Notes: generated by a model from the letters alone, not told the origin. DNA of 64,000 bases from Odiellus spinosus (GCA_963920705.1 OY987228.1:248001-312000), one strand, 5' to 3'; shown: positions 21,211 through 30,784, numbered from the stretch's first letter. A program made the numbers and translations.

Positions 21211-21330
21211 GGCAACGACCATAACATGTTGAGTATACCGGTTGTCGTCTGATCAGCGAAGTTAAGCGGCGTCGGGTCCAGTTAGTACTTGGGAGGGAGA
21301 CCACCTGGGAACGCAGCGTGTTGTTGTCCT
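21211..21330 (+). rRNA. 5S rRNA-like unit 3
   Basis: Near-consensus copy. GGCAACGAC can pair with GTTGTTGTC at the 3' end to form helix I (with G-U pairs), and TTTT follows. Confidence 0.82.
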
Positions 21331-21478
21331 TTTAGATAATTTTTAGATACTACATTTCACTTTTATTTGTAAAAATAGACTATATCGATTTTCTTGTTAT
21401 ATTTTAAACAATCAAGTACATTCTTGTTCTTATATAGATGTTTAAATATATTAGCTATGTACAAATACGGCAGTTGTT

Positions 21479-21598
21479 GGCAACGACCATAACATGTTGA
21501 GTATACCGTTTGTCGTCTGATCTACGAAGTTAAGCAGCGTCGAGCGCCGTTAGAACTTGGGTGGGAGAACACCAGGGAACACTGCGTGTTGTTTTCCT
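21479..21598 (+). rRNA. 5S rRNA-like unit 4
   Basis: Consensus 5' half with CTGATCTACGAAG. The C box is GGGTGGGAGAACACC. The 2.3-kb insertion lies just downstream, in its spacer. Confidence 0.78.
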
Positions 21599-22060
21599 TT
21601 TAGATAATTTTTACCTCCCCGACAGTTCAGGGGGAGGTTTTACCCTGGTCGTGTCTGTGTGTGTGTGTCTGTCTGTCTGTAACCGGATATCACGTGACCT
21701 AGCTCGTGGAGCAAAAAGACGTAATCATACCAGCTTATCGTTCAATTCCGGGGAATTACCTCCTTTAAGCGTGGCTGCCACATTGAGTTTCAAGTATCGT
21801 GCTATTACATACAACAGGACGTCTCCAATTGCATATTTTCGCATTTCACCATCCACATTACTTTCAAACTCGATGCTGTACAGTTGAAGGCGATTATAAG
21901 CAATGGGACGTCTCCCACTGTTATAATCACCTCCGACCATACCTACACCAAGGTCCAACCTCCAGTTTCCGATCTCAGCGGGCCCTACTAGCAAGGCGTC
22001 CCTCACTAATATGGTCCTCATCAATCTTCCACTCTCCAAACTTCGCCCCACCAATGGGTA

Positions 22061-22904
22061 AATTAGCTTTGCGAACCAAGCGCCTAGAGATCAAGAATCA
22101 ACAAGACATTGAAGGGAGGGGGGTTTTCCTCCCAACTTCATGGCCACATCACTCGATTAATAAAGGCTTTCGAAGGGTTTATATACTACCTTTTTGGAAT
22201 GAATGCAAATTAGGCTTATGGTGTGATATCGTTTACGGAAATGAAACCCAATATTAATTTATATTATAATTAAAATTATCAATATGGTTAAACTTAATCT
22301 AATTAATAATTCAGTTGAAAAATAAATTTAAAATTCGAGATAGTTTAAAAGATATTAAAGAAATTGTACAAAAATTTAAAGAAATGTGACTGTTTAATAC
22401 CAGCTTGAGTTGGCAGCACACGCTAAGCTATTTTCTATATATATCATTTAGTCAAAAAAACAAAGGTATAACGGGCAGTATAGGTTTAGGCTTAATGCAA
22501 ACTCTGGGTGGATTGAAGAATCTATATAAAGGTGCGTTTACGCGGGTACCCAAGATTGAAACGACATAATTTAGATAAGAGATAATATAATATAATAACT
22601 TCGATTATACTCGGTACAATTTTAACCAGTTCAAGGTGAATTGGTGTATAAGGCATAAAGCTGAGGCGGATTGATACACAATGTTAAACCTCTTAAGAAA
22701 AATAAAAGTCGTGAAAACTCTCCTTGAACAGAAGTAGAGTAGGTGTTTAAAAAACAATAAAATACACCAATTAGATTAAAAAATGGACATCTGATCTTGG
22801 AAAAAAACAAAAATAGGCTTCAGTTTTCTCCACTATAAAACCAAGAAACATTTCCGTTAAATTTCATAATGAAAAGCAGCCGCATATAGTAAACATCGTT
22901 AGCG
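22061..22904. other. Middle of the 5S insertion, nothing recognised
   Basis: AT-rich sequence between the two parts of the insertion that have copies elsewhere in the window. No reading frame of note. Confidence 0.4.
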
Positions 22905-23947
22905 GACCAGGAGACGAGACGAAAGAGAGCTGCAATGACTTAAGTGAGATGATCAAGCAATGACTTTAGTGAGATGATCAACCAGCGCGGAATGTCATCA
23001 CCATTTAAAGTCAACAGAGCAACGACCCGGCTTTCATTTATCACCAGAAAATGACGGCCTGGCTACGAATAATTGAAACATGCGAAGCAGTGAGTGTTTT
23101 CAGACTTGAAATATGAGATACCTACAGTCAGTAAAAGCTCGACAGTTCTTCATACAAATACGTTATTCTCAACATAAAAGGAGCTTTTCAAGTATAAATA
23201 CTAACGGTATGGAAATTAATCTATTTTTAGTCATTAAGATATTTTTTTATCATCTTAACTGACGTCTTGTCAGCGGGTTTGTAAAATAACCTCTCTCGAC
23301 CAGCTCCATCCTTGGATTTTTCCAGTGACTGGGATCACTCGTATGATGAAAAATTCAGCAATGGTCCTCTATTAGCACGTCACAGCAAGAATTTCAGACG
23401 AAAACGGTACCGGAAGTAATTGCCAATCATCTACCGACAATGGGTTGTAAATAGAACATTCAGTCTAGAATATTTCTTAGTTTTGTCCAAGAGGAGTTTG
23501 CTACCGTATCTTTGTCGTTGTAATTTCTTCTCTACTTTACTATCCCAGACTAAATCATTCGTCATATCAAATCAGTGGATTATCATAGATAATGACACAG
23601 TACAGCCTATACTGATATGTTAAATTATATTTCAAGAATTTGTATTTTTTATATGTACTTGGAAAATAAATAATTCATTTGGTGTGTCTAATTAAGAAGA
23701 CTACGACCTGCTGCACATAATTATGAGTAACGCAAGACAACCTTTTGGATTCTGATTCCTTGAGGTTAAGGGAAAGTACTTTACTCCGTAACGTAGATGG
23801 TAAATTGCAAAGTGTGAATCAAAAGCACCCTGTTACTTCTACTCTTTCAATACACTTCATTTCTTTTCATCTTTTATTTAAGGTAGGGTAAGGTTAGATT
23901 AAATTAACGTCGGCGTCGGGGAGGTAATATTTTGGTTTCCCAACTTG
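22905..23947 (+). repeat. Interspersed repeat B, copy 1
   Basis: About 1.04 kb that recurs, inverted, at 49007-50075. Shared landmarks include CTCTCGACCAGCTCC, ACAATGGGTTGTAAATAGAACA and the terminus GGTTTCCCAACTTG. At its left end it has one unit-like sequence, GACCAGGAGACGAGAC. In the other copy this position is occupied by the 28-bp satellite. Confidence 0.85.
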
Positions 23948-24082
23948 TTAGACATTACATTTCACTTTTATTTGTGCAAAAGGCCATCTCAATTTTCTCG
24001 GTATATTTTAAACAATCAAGTACATTCTTGATCTTATATAAATATTTAAATATATTAGCTATGTACAAATACGGCAATTATT

Positions 24083-24200
24083 GTCAACGATCACGACACG
24101 TTGAGTATACCGATTGTCGTTTGATCAGCGAAGTTAAGCAGCGTCGAGCGCAGTTTGTACTTGGGAGGGAGACCACCTGGGAACGATGCGAGTTGTTGCC
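24083..24200 (+). rRNA. 5S rRNA-like unit 5
   Basis: Starts GTCAACGATCACGACACG and has a complete internal promoter. The 3' end is GAGTTGTTGCCC before TTTT. It shares these variants with unit 8. Confidence 0.78.
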
Positions 24201-24351
24201 CTTTTAGATAATTTTTAGACATTACATTTCACTTTTATTTGTAAAAATAGACCATCTCAATTTTCTCGGTATATTTTAAACAATCAAGTACATTCTTGTT
24301 CTTTTATAGATGTTTAAATATATTTAGCTATGTACAAATAAGGCAATTGTT

Positions 24352-24470
24352 GGCAACGACCATAACACGTTGAGTATACCGGTTGTCGTCTGATCAGCGA
24401 AGTTAAGCGGCGTCGGGTGCAGTTAGTACTTGGGAGGGAGACCGCCTGGGAACGCAGCGTGTTGTTGTCC
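24352..24470 (+). rRNA. 5S rRNA-like unit 6
   Basis: Near-consensus copy with GTTAAGCGGCGTCGGG and GGGAGACCGCCTGGGAA. Helix I ends pair, and TTTT follows. A good candidate for a functional gene. Confidence 0.85.
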
Positions 24471-24619
24471 TTTTAGATAATTGTTAGACATTACATTTCA
24501 CTTTTATTTGTAAAAATAAACTATATCGATTTTCTGGTTATATTTTAAACAATCAAGTACATTCTTGTTCTTATATAGATGGTTAAATATATTAGCTATG
24601 TACAAATACGGCAGTTGTT

Positions 24620-24738
24620 GGCAACGACCATAACACGTTGAGTATACCGTTTGTCGTCTGATCTGCGAAGTTAAGCAGCGTCGAGCGCCGTTAGAATTTA
24701 GGTGGGAGAACACCTGGGAACACTGAGTGTTGTTGTCC
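24620..24738 (+). rRNA. 5S rRNA-like unit 7
   Basis: Consensus 5' half. The C box is altered (AATTTAGGTGGGAGAAC), and the 3' end is GAGTGTTGTTGTCC before TTTT. Confidence 0.78.
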
Positions 24739-24886
24739 TTTTAGATAATTTTTAGACATTACATTTCACTTTTATTTGTGAAAAAAGACTATCTCAATTT
24801 TCTCAGTATATTTTAAACAATCAAGTACATTTTTTTCTTATATAAATATTTAAATATATTTGCTATGTAAAAATACGGCAGTTATT

Positions 24887-25004
24887 GTCAACGACCACGA
24901 CACGTTGAGTATACCGATTGTCGTTTTATCAGCGAAGTTAAGCAGCGTCGAGCGCAGTTTGTACTTGGGAGGGAGACCACCTGGGAACGATGCGAGTTGT
25001 TGCC
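24887..25004 (+). rRNA. 5S rRNA-like unit 8
   Basis: Variant class shared with unit 5 (GTCAACGACCACGACACG, GAACGATGCGAGTTG), with TTTTATCAGCG in place of CTGATCAGCG. Confidence 0.75.
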
Positions 25005-25154
25005 CTTTTAGATAATTTTTAGACATTACATTTCACTTTTATTTGTAAAACTAGACCATCTCAATTTTTTGGGTATATTTTAAACAATCAAGTACATTCT
25101 TGTTCTTATACAGATGTTTTAATATATTAGCTATGTACAAATACAGCAGTTGTT

Positions 25155-25273
25155 GGCAACGTCCATTACACGTTGAGCATACCGGTTGTCGTCTGATCTG
25201 CGAAGTTAAGCAGCCTCGAGCGCCGTTAGAACTTGGGTGGGAGGACACCTGGGAACACTTCGTGTTGTTGTCC
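25155..25273 (+). rRNA. 5S rRNA-like unit 9
   Basis: GGCAACGTCCATTACACG at the start and AAGCAGCCTCGAGCGCC in the middle. The C box is GGGTGGGAGGACACC, and TTTT follows. Confidence 0.75.
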
Positions 25274-25489
25274 TTTTAGATAATTTTTAGACATTACATT
25301 TCACTTTTATTTGTGAAACAAGACCATCTCAATTGCCTGGGCTCATTTTAAACAATCAATTACATTCTTGTCTATTTTGTGAAAAATAGACTATCTCAAT
25401 TTTCTCGGTATATTTTAAACAATCAAGTACATTCTTGTTCTTATATAAATATTTAAATATATTAGTTATGTACAAATACGGCAGTTGTT

Positions 25490-25608
25490 GGCAACGACCA
25501 TAACACGTTGAGTATACTGGTTGTCGTCTGATCAGCGAAATTAAGCAGCGTCAAGCGCAGTTAGTTAATGGGAGGGAGACCACCTGGGAACCCTGCGCGT
25601 TGTTGTCC
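25490..25608 (+). rRNA. 5S rRNA-like unit 10
   Basis: GAAATTAAGCAGCGTCAAGC in the internal promoter. The C-box start is altered (TTAGTTAATGGGAGG). The terminator is weaker here (CCTTTAAG instead of CCTTTTAG). Confidence 0.72.
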
Positions 25609-25821
25609 TTTAAGATAATTTTTAGACATTACATTTCACTTTTATTTGTGAAAAAAAAAACCATATCAATTTTCTGGGTTCATTTTAAACAATCAATTAT
25701 TCTTGTCTAGTTTGTGAAAAATAGACTATCTCAATTTTCTCGGTACATTTTAAACAATCAAGTACATTCTTGTTCTTATATAGATGTTTAAATATATTAG
25801 CTATGTACAAATGAGGCAGTT

Positions 25822-25943
25822 GCCGAAAGCGACCCTAACACGTTGAGTATACCGGTTGTCGTCTGATCAGCGTAGTTAAGCAGCGTCGAGCGCCGCTAGA
25901 ACTTGGGTGGGAGGACACTTGGGAACACTGCGTGTTGTTGTCC
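25822..25943 (+). rRNA. 5S rRNA-like unit 11
   Basis: Divergent start (GCCGAAAGCGACCCTAAC) with a small insertion, so about 122 nt. The internal promoter is mostly intact (GCGTAGTTAAGCAGCG), and TTTT follows. Confidence 0.72.
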
Positions 25944-26161
25944 TTTTAGATAATTTTTAGACATTACATTTCACTTTTATTTGTGAAAAAAAAGACCATC
26001 TCAATTGTCTGGGCTCATTTTAAACAATCAATTACATTCTTGTCTATTTTGTGAAAAATAGACTATCTCAATTTTCTCGGTATATTTTAAACAATCAAGT
26101 ACATTCTTGTTCTTATATAGATGTTTAAATATATTAGCTATGTACAAATACGGCAGTTGTT

Positions 26162-26279
26162 GGCAACGACCATAACACGTTGAGTATACCGGTTGCCGTC
26201 TGATCAGCGAAATTAAGCAGCGTCAAACGCAGTTAGTACTTGGGAGGGAGACCACCTGGGAACCCTGCGCGTTGTTTTC
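26162..26279 (+). rRNA. 5S rRNA-like unit 12 (array end)
   Basis: Last copy, with GAAATTAAGCAGCGTCAAAC. The 3' end reads GCGCGTTGTTTTC and passes directly into unrelated sequence, so the 3' flank of the array is lost at the gene end. Confidence 0.72.
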
Positions 26280-26453
26280 AATCAGTATCTCCGCCCCCAT
26301 TTTTTTCCCTAATGATAGGTCTAGTATTTATGAATTTTCCGCCTACATTTGAATTTCCCACCTTTTTTATCCTAGAGAAAGCGACATCTAACGATTTTTT
26401 TGAAATCGGTACCTCCCCCCATTTTTTCCCCTAAGGATAGACCTAGTATTAGA
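26280..26453. repeat. Pair of diverged direct repeats (about 50 bp)
   Basis: CCCCCATTTTTTTCCCTAATG at the start recurs as CCCCCCATTTTTTCCCCTAAGG near 26412, each followed by GATAG.CCTAGTATT-like sequence. The origin is not recognised. Confidence 0.65.
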
Positions 26454-26459
26454 GGTTTA

Positions 26460-27194
26460 TAGCCAGTAGCGCAGTTTCCCGAAAGCGCAGTTCCCAAAAG
26501 CGCAGTTCCCAAAAGCGCAGTTCCTAAAAGCGCAATTTCAAAAGCGCAGTTTCCCAAAAGCGCAGTTCCCAAAAGCGCAGTTCTCCAAATCATTTCTCAA
26601 CCAGAGACGTCCACTAAATACTCGTATACTTGACCCTAATACCTTGAACATAAGACAAAATCTTTCACTGTTAATTTTTAAGTTAATTTTAAATCTCTTT
26701 TTAAAAGAGTTCGGTATATAATGTCGAAAATCATAATCTCGAATGACAGATTAAATAGCCTAACCTACACTACCGTAATCTAACCTAACCTTACCTATGC
26801 TATTTAACCTTACCTAAAATATTTTTGTAAATTTTCAGCATTAGACGTCAAAAAACTGAGCCCGCAATTATAAGAAAATGAGTTTATACGAATGACAGAT
26901 TAAATAGCCTAACCTACACTATCGTAATCTAACCTAACCTTACCTATGCTACTTAACCTTAAATAAAATATTTTTGTAAATTTTTAGCATTAGACGTCCA
27001 AAAACTGAGCCCGCAATTATAAGAAAATGAGCTTATACGAAAAAACCCTTTTGGAAATGCGCAAATGAGAACTGCTCTTTTGGCAACCGCGCTTTTGGGA
27101 AACTGCTCTTTTGGCAAAACTGCGCTTTTGAGAAACCGCTCTTATGGGAGTGCGCAAATGGGAACTGCTCTTTTGGCAACTGCGCTTATGGCTA
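26460..27194. mobile_element. Foldback-type element with 15-bp-repeat terminal inverted arrays
   Basis: The left end starts TAGCCAGTAGCGCAG and is followed by about eight 15-bp units (GCGCAGTTCCCAAAA) up to about 26586. The right end, from about 27035, has the complementary units (TTTTGGGAAACTGCGC-like, some degenerate) and finishes GCGCTTATGGCTA, the inverse of the left tip. The interior holds a 149-bp tandem duplication (starts 26741 and 26890) rich in CTAACCTAACCTTACC. No transposase is present. Terminal arrays of short repeats resemble FB/Galileo-type foldback elements. That comparison is structural, not based on sequence. Confidence 0.75.
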
Positions 27195-27233
27195 CATACC
27201 GTATTGGTTAAGGCAGTGACCTATTACTACAGC

Positions 27234-27572
27234 CAGAAGTAGATGACACCCTCCTTTAAGTCTACTACTCTAATGTTCCATATAACGCTCCTCTCTCTAT
27301 GGGTAAAATTTCCAATTTTACGAGATCGGAGGGGCCCTACTTCATACCCCCTGTCTACGGAAAATTGGAAATTCTCTCTCTCCACAAACGATGACGTTTT
27401 TTTTTTGAAGAACTCCAAGGCTGCTAGAGATTTTCGCTCGACGAACTCCCGCTCCAAAAATATCTACCGTTAGGAGGCGTACGAATCGCGCTTTTTTAAA
27501 CTAACCCATACAGAGAGGGCTAGACAAGACCCGGGAGTAATAGATTTCAAAGGAGGGTTTCATCGGCTTCTG
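27234..27572. mobile_element. MITE with about 30-bp TIRs, copy 1 (CAGAAG...CTTCTG)
   Basis: The right end reads ATCGGCTTCTG and the left CAGAAGTAGATGACACC, inverse to each other with a few changes. Subterminal CTATGGGTAAA and ACCCATACAGAGAG also mirror each other. A 7-bp direct repeat CTACAGC flanks the element exactly (27227-27233 and 27573-27579). The 339-bp size, CAG start and 7-8-bp duplication suggest a hAT-like non-autonomous element. A second copy is at 44088. Confidence 0.85.
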
Positions 27573-27579
27573 CTACAGC

Positions 27580-27956
27580 CTGGATCAATACAATCATTAC
27601 TTTCCATGCGTGTTGAATTGTTCGCCGTTGCGTGGTGATTTAATGTCGCTTACCAGTTCATGATGGTTTCGTGTACTCGCGGATCGTACTTGAACAGCCT
27701 CGACTCGATATTACCCAGCCATAATAGATGCGTAACGCTTCTCTCCGCGGCTGATTTCTTCGAGATGTAAAGAAATTTTTTGAACCTGGGAACGAATGTG
27801 AAGCTTGTCAACTCCATCTTCGTTGTTATTCCATATTCTAGATCAAATAGATTTACGCGTCTTAAATGAACGCTATTTGGAAATATCTTATCTGGGTAAT
27901 TCCTAATGTAAACAATTTTTCATTGACAATAATTTAAACAGTTAAAATACTTCAAA
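27580..27956. other. Intergenic sequence, nothing recognised
   Basis: No reading frame, RNA or repeat boundary was identified between the MITE and the minisatellite block. Confidence 0.4.
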
Positions 27957-28352
27957 ATGAAAAATAGTATTTTGGAAATTTTCATTCATTTTGGAATTTT
28001 TCTTTTTGGAATTTTTCATTCATTGTGGGAATTTTTCATTTTGGAAATATTCGTTATATGGCGTTTTTTTTTCATTTTGGAAATATTCGTTATATGGTCT
28101 CTTTTCATTTTGGAAATATTCGTTATATGGTCTCTTTTCATTTTGGAAATATTCGTTATATGGTCTCTTTTCATTTTGGAAATATTCGTTATATGGCCTC
28201 TTTTCATTTTGGAAATATTCATATTATGGACATATTCATATTATGGACATATTCATATTATGGACATATTAATTTTGGAATTTTGATTTATAAATTCTCC
28301 TTTTGGGAATTTTGATTTATAAATTCTCCTTCTAGGGAATATTGATTTATAA
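27957..28352. repeat. Compound minisatellite: 33-bp, 17-bp and about 32-bp units
   Basis: First come about five copies of a 33-bp unit containing CATTTTGGAAATATTCG and TTATATGGTCTC. Then there are about three copies of a 17-bp ATATTCATATTATGGAC unit, and then three units around GATTTATAAATTCTCC. The 33-bp period keeps reading frames open on both strands, which explains the apparent ORFs here. Confidence 0.88.
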
Positions 28353-28456
28353 ATTCTTCTACCGCCTTTAACCAGCTGTTGATTTTTAGGCCGTCTTCGT
28401 CGTGTGATAATTTTATTTCACTTACTATAGCTCCAATACGTTTTCGAATATTTATC
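28288..28456 (-). other. Possible exon, minus strand, with polypyrimidine-AG acceptor
   Basis: A TTCTTATTTTTCAG acceptor is followed by an open frame reading RKRIGAIVSEIKLSHDEDG and onward to a TAA inside the minisatellite. The phase fits the donor of the receptor-like exon at 29538, so it could be its 3' exon. There is no recognisable domain, and the C-terminal part is repeat-derived. Tentative. Confidence 0.3.
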
Positions 28457-29535
28457 CTGAAAAATAAGAAGATCAATTAGACTCATGGTCACGTTAAACA
28501 CGTTTAAACAGCGCCTAACTCAATAGATCTGTCAAAGGCCCCGTTACCAGGGGATACATACAACGGGAAGGTTCGAGTATAACTGCGCATTATCGGCGGG
28601 CAATACGCAGGGACGGAAGTAAGAAAATTTTCTTATTGGACCATTTCTTATCGGACAATGTCCAGTGACCCCCTTTATATTAAAATACGATTAAACACGC
28701 TTCACAAAATTACGGTCGTGCGCGATAACGCCTAAGCTTTAGCCCAAACAAACTGAATAAATCGAAAACAAGTAGTACCGTAAAAAAAGCCTTAAAATAC
28801 GGACATCAAATCACCTAAGATCAGTAAAATGTGCATCGGCGCCAGCAACCGGAAATGTTTGGGCGACCGAACCTTCCAGTTGTATGCGTTCCCTGCAATT
28901 ACGTCGATATCGAGTAGCGGCAAAAACCGCCGCGCCGCTAACCTGCCGTAACCAAGGGGTTGAACTTGATCTGCAAATAACGTGATTCCTTGTACCATAA
29001 GTGTATAATATTACGCAGCCTTGGAACCACCAAGAGAGGAAATTTTGGTTTCCATTTCCCCCAAATACCCAACTCAAAATACCAATACTTTTTCCGTTCC
29101 AAAAATTTTTTAGAAGGTCCTGATTGTGAGAATCACTTCAGCCATTCGTTCCGTACAAATATATTGAAAACAAATTACGGATGTATGCAAGCAATTCCTG
29201 AAATCAGGAATTAATGGTCCGATACTAGAGACAGTGTTTGAGCATCTTTTTCCTTATTGATACAAAAAAGGAGAAATTGCCATCTCACTCATCCAGTGGC
29301 GTTAGGCTCGAGTCTGCTAGTCATATACAACTTTAAGTACTCACGAAACGATTCGTAGATATGGATATGCCATCGAAATGCGTTATTTGACTACTTAGAG
29401 ATATAATAGACTTACGCTTATACCCAAAGTAGAGTAGAAAAGAGTTCGGCGAATAATTTAGTACGTATAATTTAGGCGTTGATATAATTGTCTAACAACA
29501 GAGTTTATACTTAAAATTACTTGCGCAGTTTAATT
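28457..29535. other. Possible intronic or intergenic sequence
   Basis: Lies downstream of the receptor-like exons on the minus strand. A minus-strand segment near 29010-29110 is open and encodes FLERKKYWYFELGIWG-like sequence after a possible AG acceptor, but I cannot tie it to a family. Confidence 0.35.
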
Positions 29536-29537
29536 AC

Positions 29538-30050
29538 CTAATTTTAATAAAGTTAGCATATTTGTCGGTAATAACTAAGTAAACCCCCTTTTTTCCTACA
29601 TAATTTTTTAATTTGTACTCGAGCGCGTCCAAGTCTTCTTTCGTTTTGACGCCGGCGTATTCTTTGACGGATAGTTTCCCCTTGAAGACGTCGTTAACCT
29701 CGTTGCAGAAAATGGTAATGCCCAATAACCAGAAAGCTAGTACAAGACGTATCGGCAATGACTTGGAATCCGAGGGAAAGGCTGAAACGAGACGAAAGAT
29801 TAGCGTGGCGTAGCCTATCCCCAACACTTAATTCGAAAGGTCACTAAAGAGTGGCCTGTCGCCCCCATCGTAACGCGGAATGGTTTTGAGATTTCGCGAT
29901 TGTCTTACGCTCGTAGAAGAATGAAGAGACGAAGTCCCAGAAAATGGTCCAAAACCCTTTCGTGCTGGGTAACCAGCGTCGGAGACATCTCGCCGAGAAG
30001 TAGACCGTGGCGGTGGACAGAAACATCATTAGTAAGAAACTCAAGGCGGA
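29538..30050 (-). CDS. Divergent ionotropic receptor (iGluR/IR-like), two exons of the channel region, partial
   Basis: Exon A is 30050-29909 (acceptor CTATTCCTTAG, donor GC/GTAAGA). Exon B is 29781-29538 (acceptor CTCGTTTCAG, donor TTAG/GTAATT). The 127-bp intron between them splits a codon, and the joined frame stays open. Exon A has a hydrophobic segment, SFLLMMFLSTATVYFSA, that fits transmembrane 1, then GFWTIFWDFVSSFF in the pore-loop position. Exon B has SLPIRLVLAFWLLGITIFC, fitting transmembrane 3, followed by FKGKLSV and KTKEDLDALEYKL, which resemble the start of the second ligand-binding lobe. The order TM1, pore loop, R-x-x-x-x-x-W TM3 and a KTxEDL-type helix is that of insect IR receptors. 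No start, ligand-binding lobe 1 or TM4 was located. It could be a partial or decayed gene, or one whose other exons lie beyond inserted repeats. The family is an inference from motif order. Confidence 0.55.
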
Positions 30051-30146
30051 CTAAGGAATAGATCACAAACGAAGAATTGAGTTACAACTTGGAAGATGAA
30101 TTTTCCTAGCACGAACTCTGCTATATATATGGAGTCGTGTGAACTA

Positions 30147-30580
30147 CCCCCTCCCCCCCACCTGTCCGTGCGCAGGGTGGGGGTAGTGTTCCATCCTTGT
30201 CGTGGTGAGGGGGCCCGAGTTCTGGGATCCGTCCTAGTTCCGCGAATTGGAACACGGCCGTCTCGCCCACACCCGGCCGACTCGCGGGACCCGTCCTGGG
30301 CCCTGGCAGCTCCCTCTGCCTTTGAGTCGGTCTTGTTGGGTCACGGTTACATTACGGAGGCCGTATGGCTCTGCTGTGTGGGTTCTGGTCGCCAAGCCGT
30401 TTCTCCACCTTCTGCTGCCTTAGCCTCCTCACGTGTGTGCGGGAGCACTGGTCTGGGGTTCTTCGGTTCCCGCTGTTTGACCTTGTTACCCGTTCCGGGC
30501 ACGGTTTCGCGTGCGGCACGGATTGGCGGGGGTGTTGTGTGCTACCCAGCTCGGTGCACCCCCTTAACAATCAAAACTGA
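30147..30580. mobile_element. GC-rich 434-bp insertion with 14-bp target site duplication
   Basis: A block of clearly higher GC than its surroundings starts CCCCCTCCCCCCCC and ends AATCAAAACTGA. It is flanked by perfect copies of AGTCGTGTGAACTA (30133-30146 and 30581-30594). A 14-bp duplication fits target-primed insertion of a SINE or a 5'-truncated LINE. No RT motif, tRNA promoter boxes or long A-tail are seen, so the family is unknown. Confidence 0.75.
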
Positions 30581-30784
30581 AGTCGTGTGAACTAGAAGTC
30601 GTCTTTTCTTGAATCAGTTAGCTATATAGCAACGTAACAACGGTGACCCTAATATTGATTAATTTGACCTCTCTAAATCGCCGAGCTCAAAACGGTTTGC
30701 AAATCTCTGGTACGAACGAAACTTTAAGGAACCAGTTTCAAACCGATTCGGTTTCAACAGATGAGAAGGTAATAAATCGAATGA

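Larger units (their letters stand above)
21613..23949. mobile_element. 2.3-kb insertion in the 5S spacer with ACCTCCCCGAC-type ends
   Basis: The 5S spacer reads GATAATTTTT then AGACATTAC in intact units. Here the two parts are separated by about 2337 bp. The left end starts ACCTCCCCGACAGTTC and matches the inverted repeat at 19665-20233. Close to the right end is GTCGGGGAGGT, the complement of the left terminus, followed by AATATTTTGGTTTCCCAACTTG. The right 1 kb (about 22905-23947) matches 49007-50075 in inverse orientation. It may be a single element with short inverted ends or two adjacent elements. I see no transposase or RT, and any target duplication is at most 2-3 T bases. Confidence 0.7.
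20574..26279 (+). repeat. Tandem array of twelve 5S rRNA-like genes with 268-bp and 335-bp units
   Basis: Twelve + strand units of about 119 nt resemble animal 5S rRNA. All have an internal control region like GAAGTTAAGCAGCGTCG and a C-box region like GTACTTGGGAGGGAGACC. A TTTT run follows immediately, and AT-rich upstream sequence (TTTAAATATATTAGC) lies 30-45 bp before the start. Start-to-start spacing is about 268 bp for some units and 332-340 bp for others, apart from the first interval (302 bp). The longer units contain an extra 67 bp or so in which the spacer motif AAAATAGACTATCTCAATTTT is duplicated. The array is interrupted by an insertion between the fourth and fifth units. Confidence 0.92.

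Noticed and set aside
21561..21887. ORF reading through the (TGTC)n region of the 5S insertion, and its relative at 19835-20056
   Set aside because: Starts in the 5S gene and runs through a microsatellite into the repeat. The apparent conservation is repeat copy similarity.
27957..28315. Overlapping ORFs on both strands (for example ILEIFVIWSLF repeats)
   Set aside because: Produced by a 33-bp minisatellite, whose period is a multiple of 3.
30096..30590. 164-codon + strand ORF across the GC-rich insertion
   Set aside because: It is open because of high GC, crosses the target duplication at both ends, and shows no domain.
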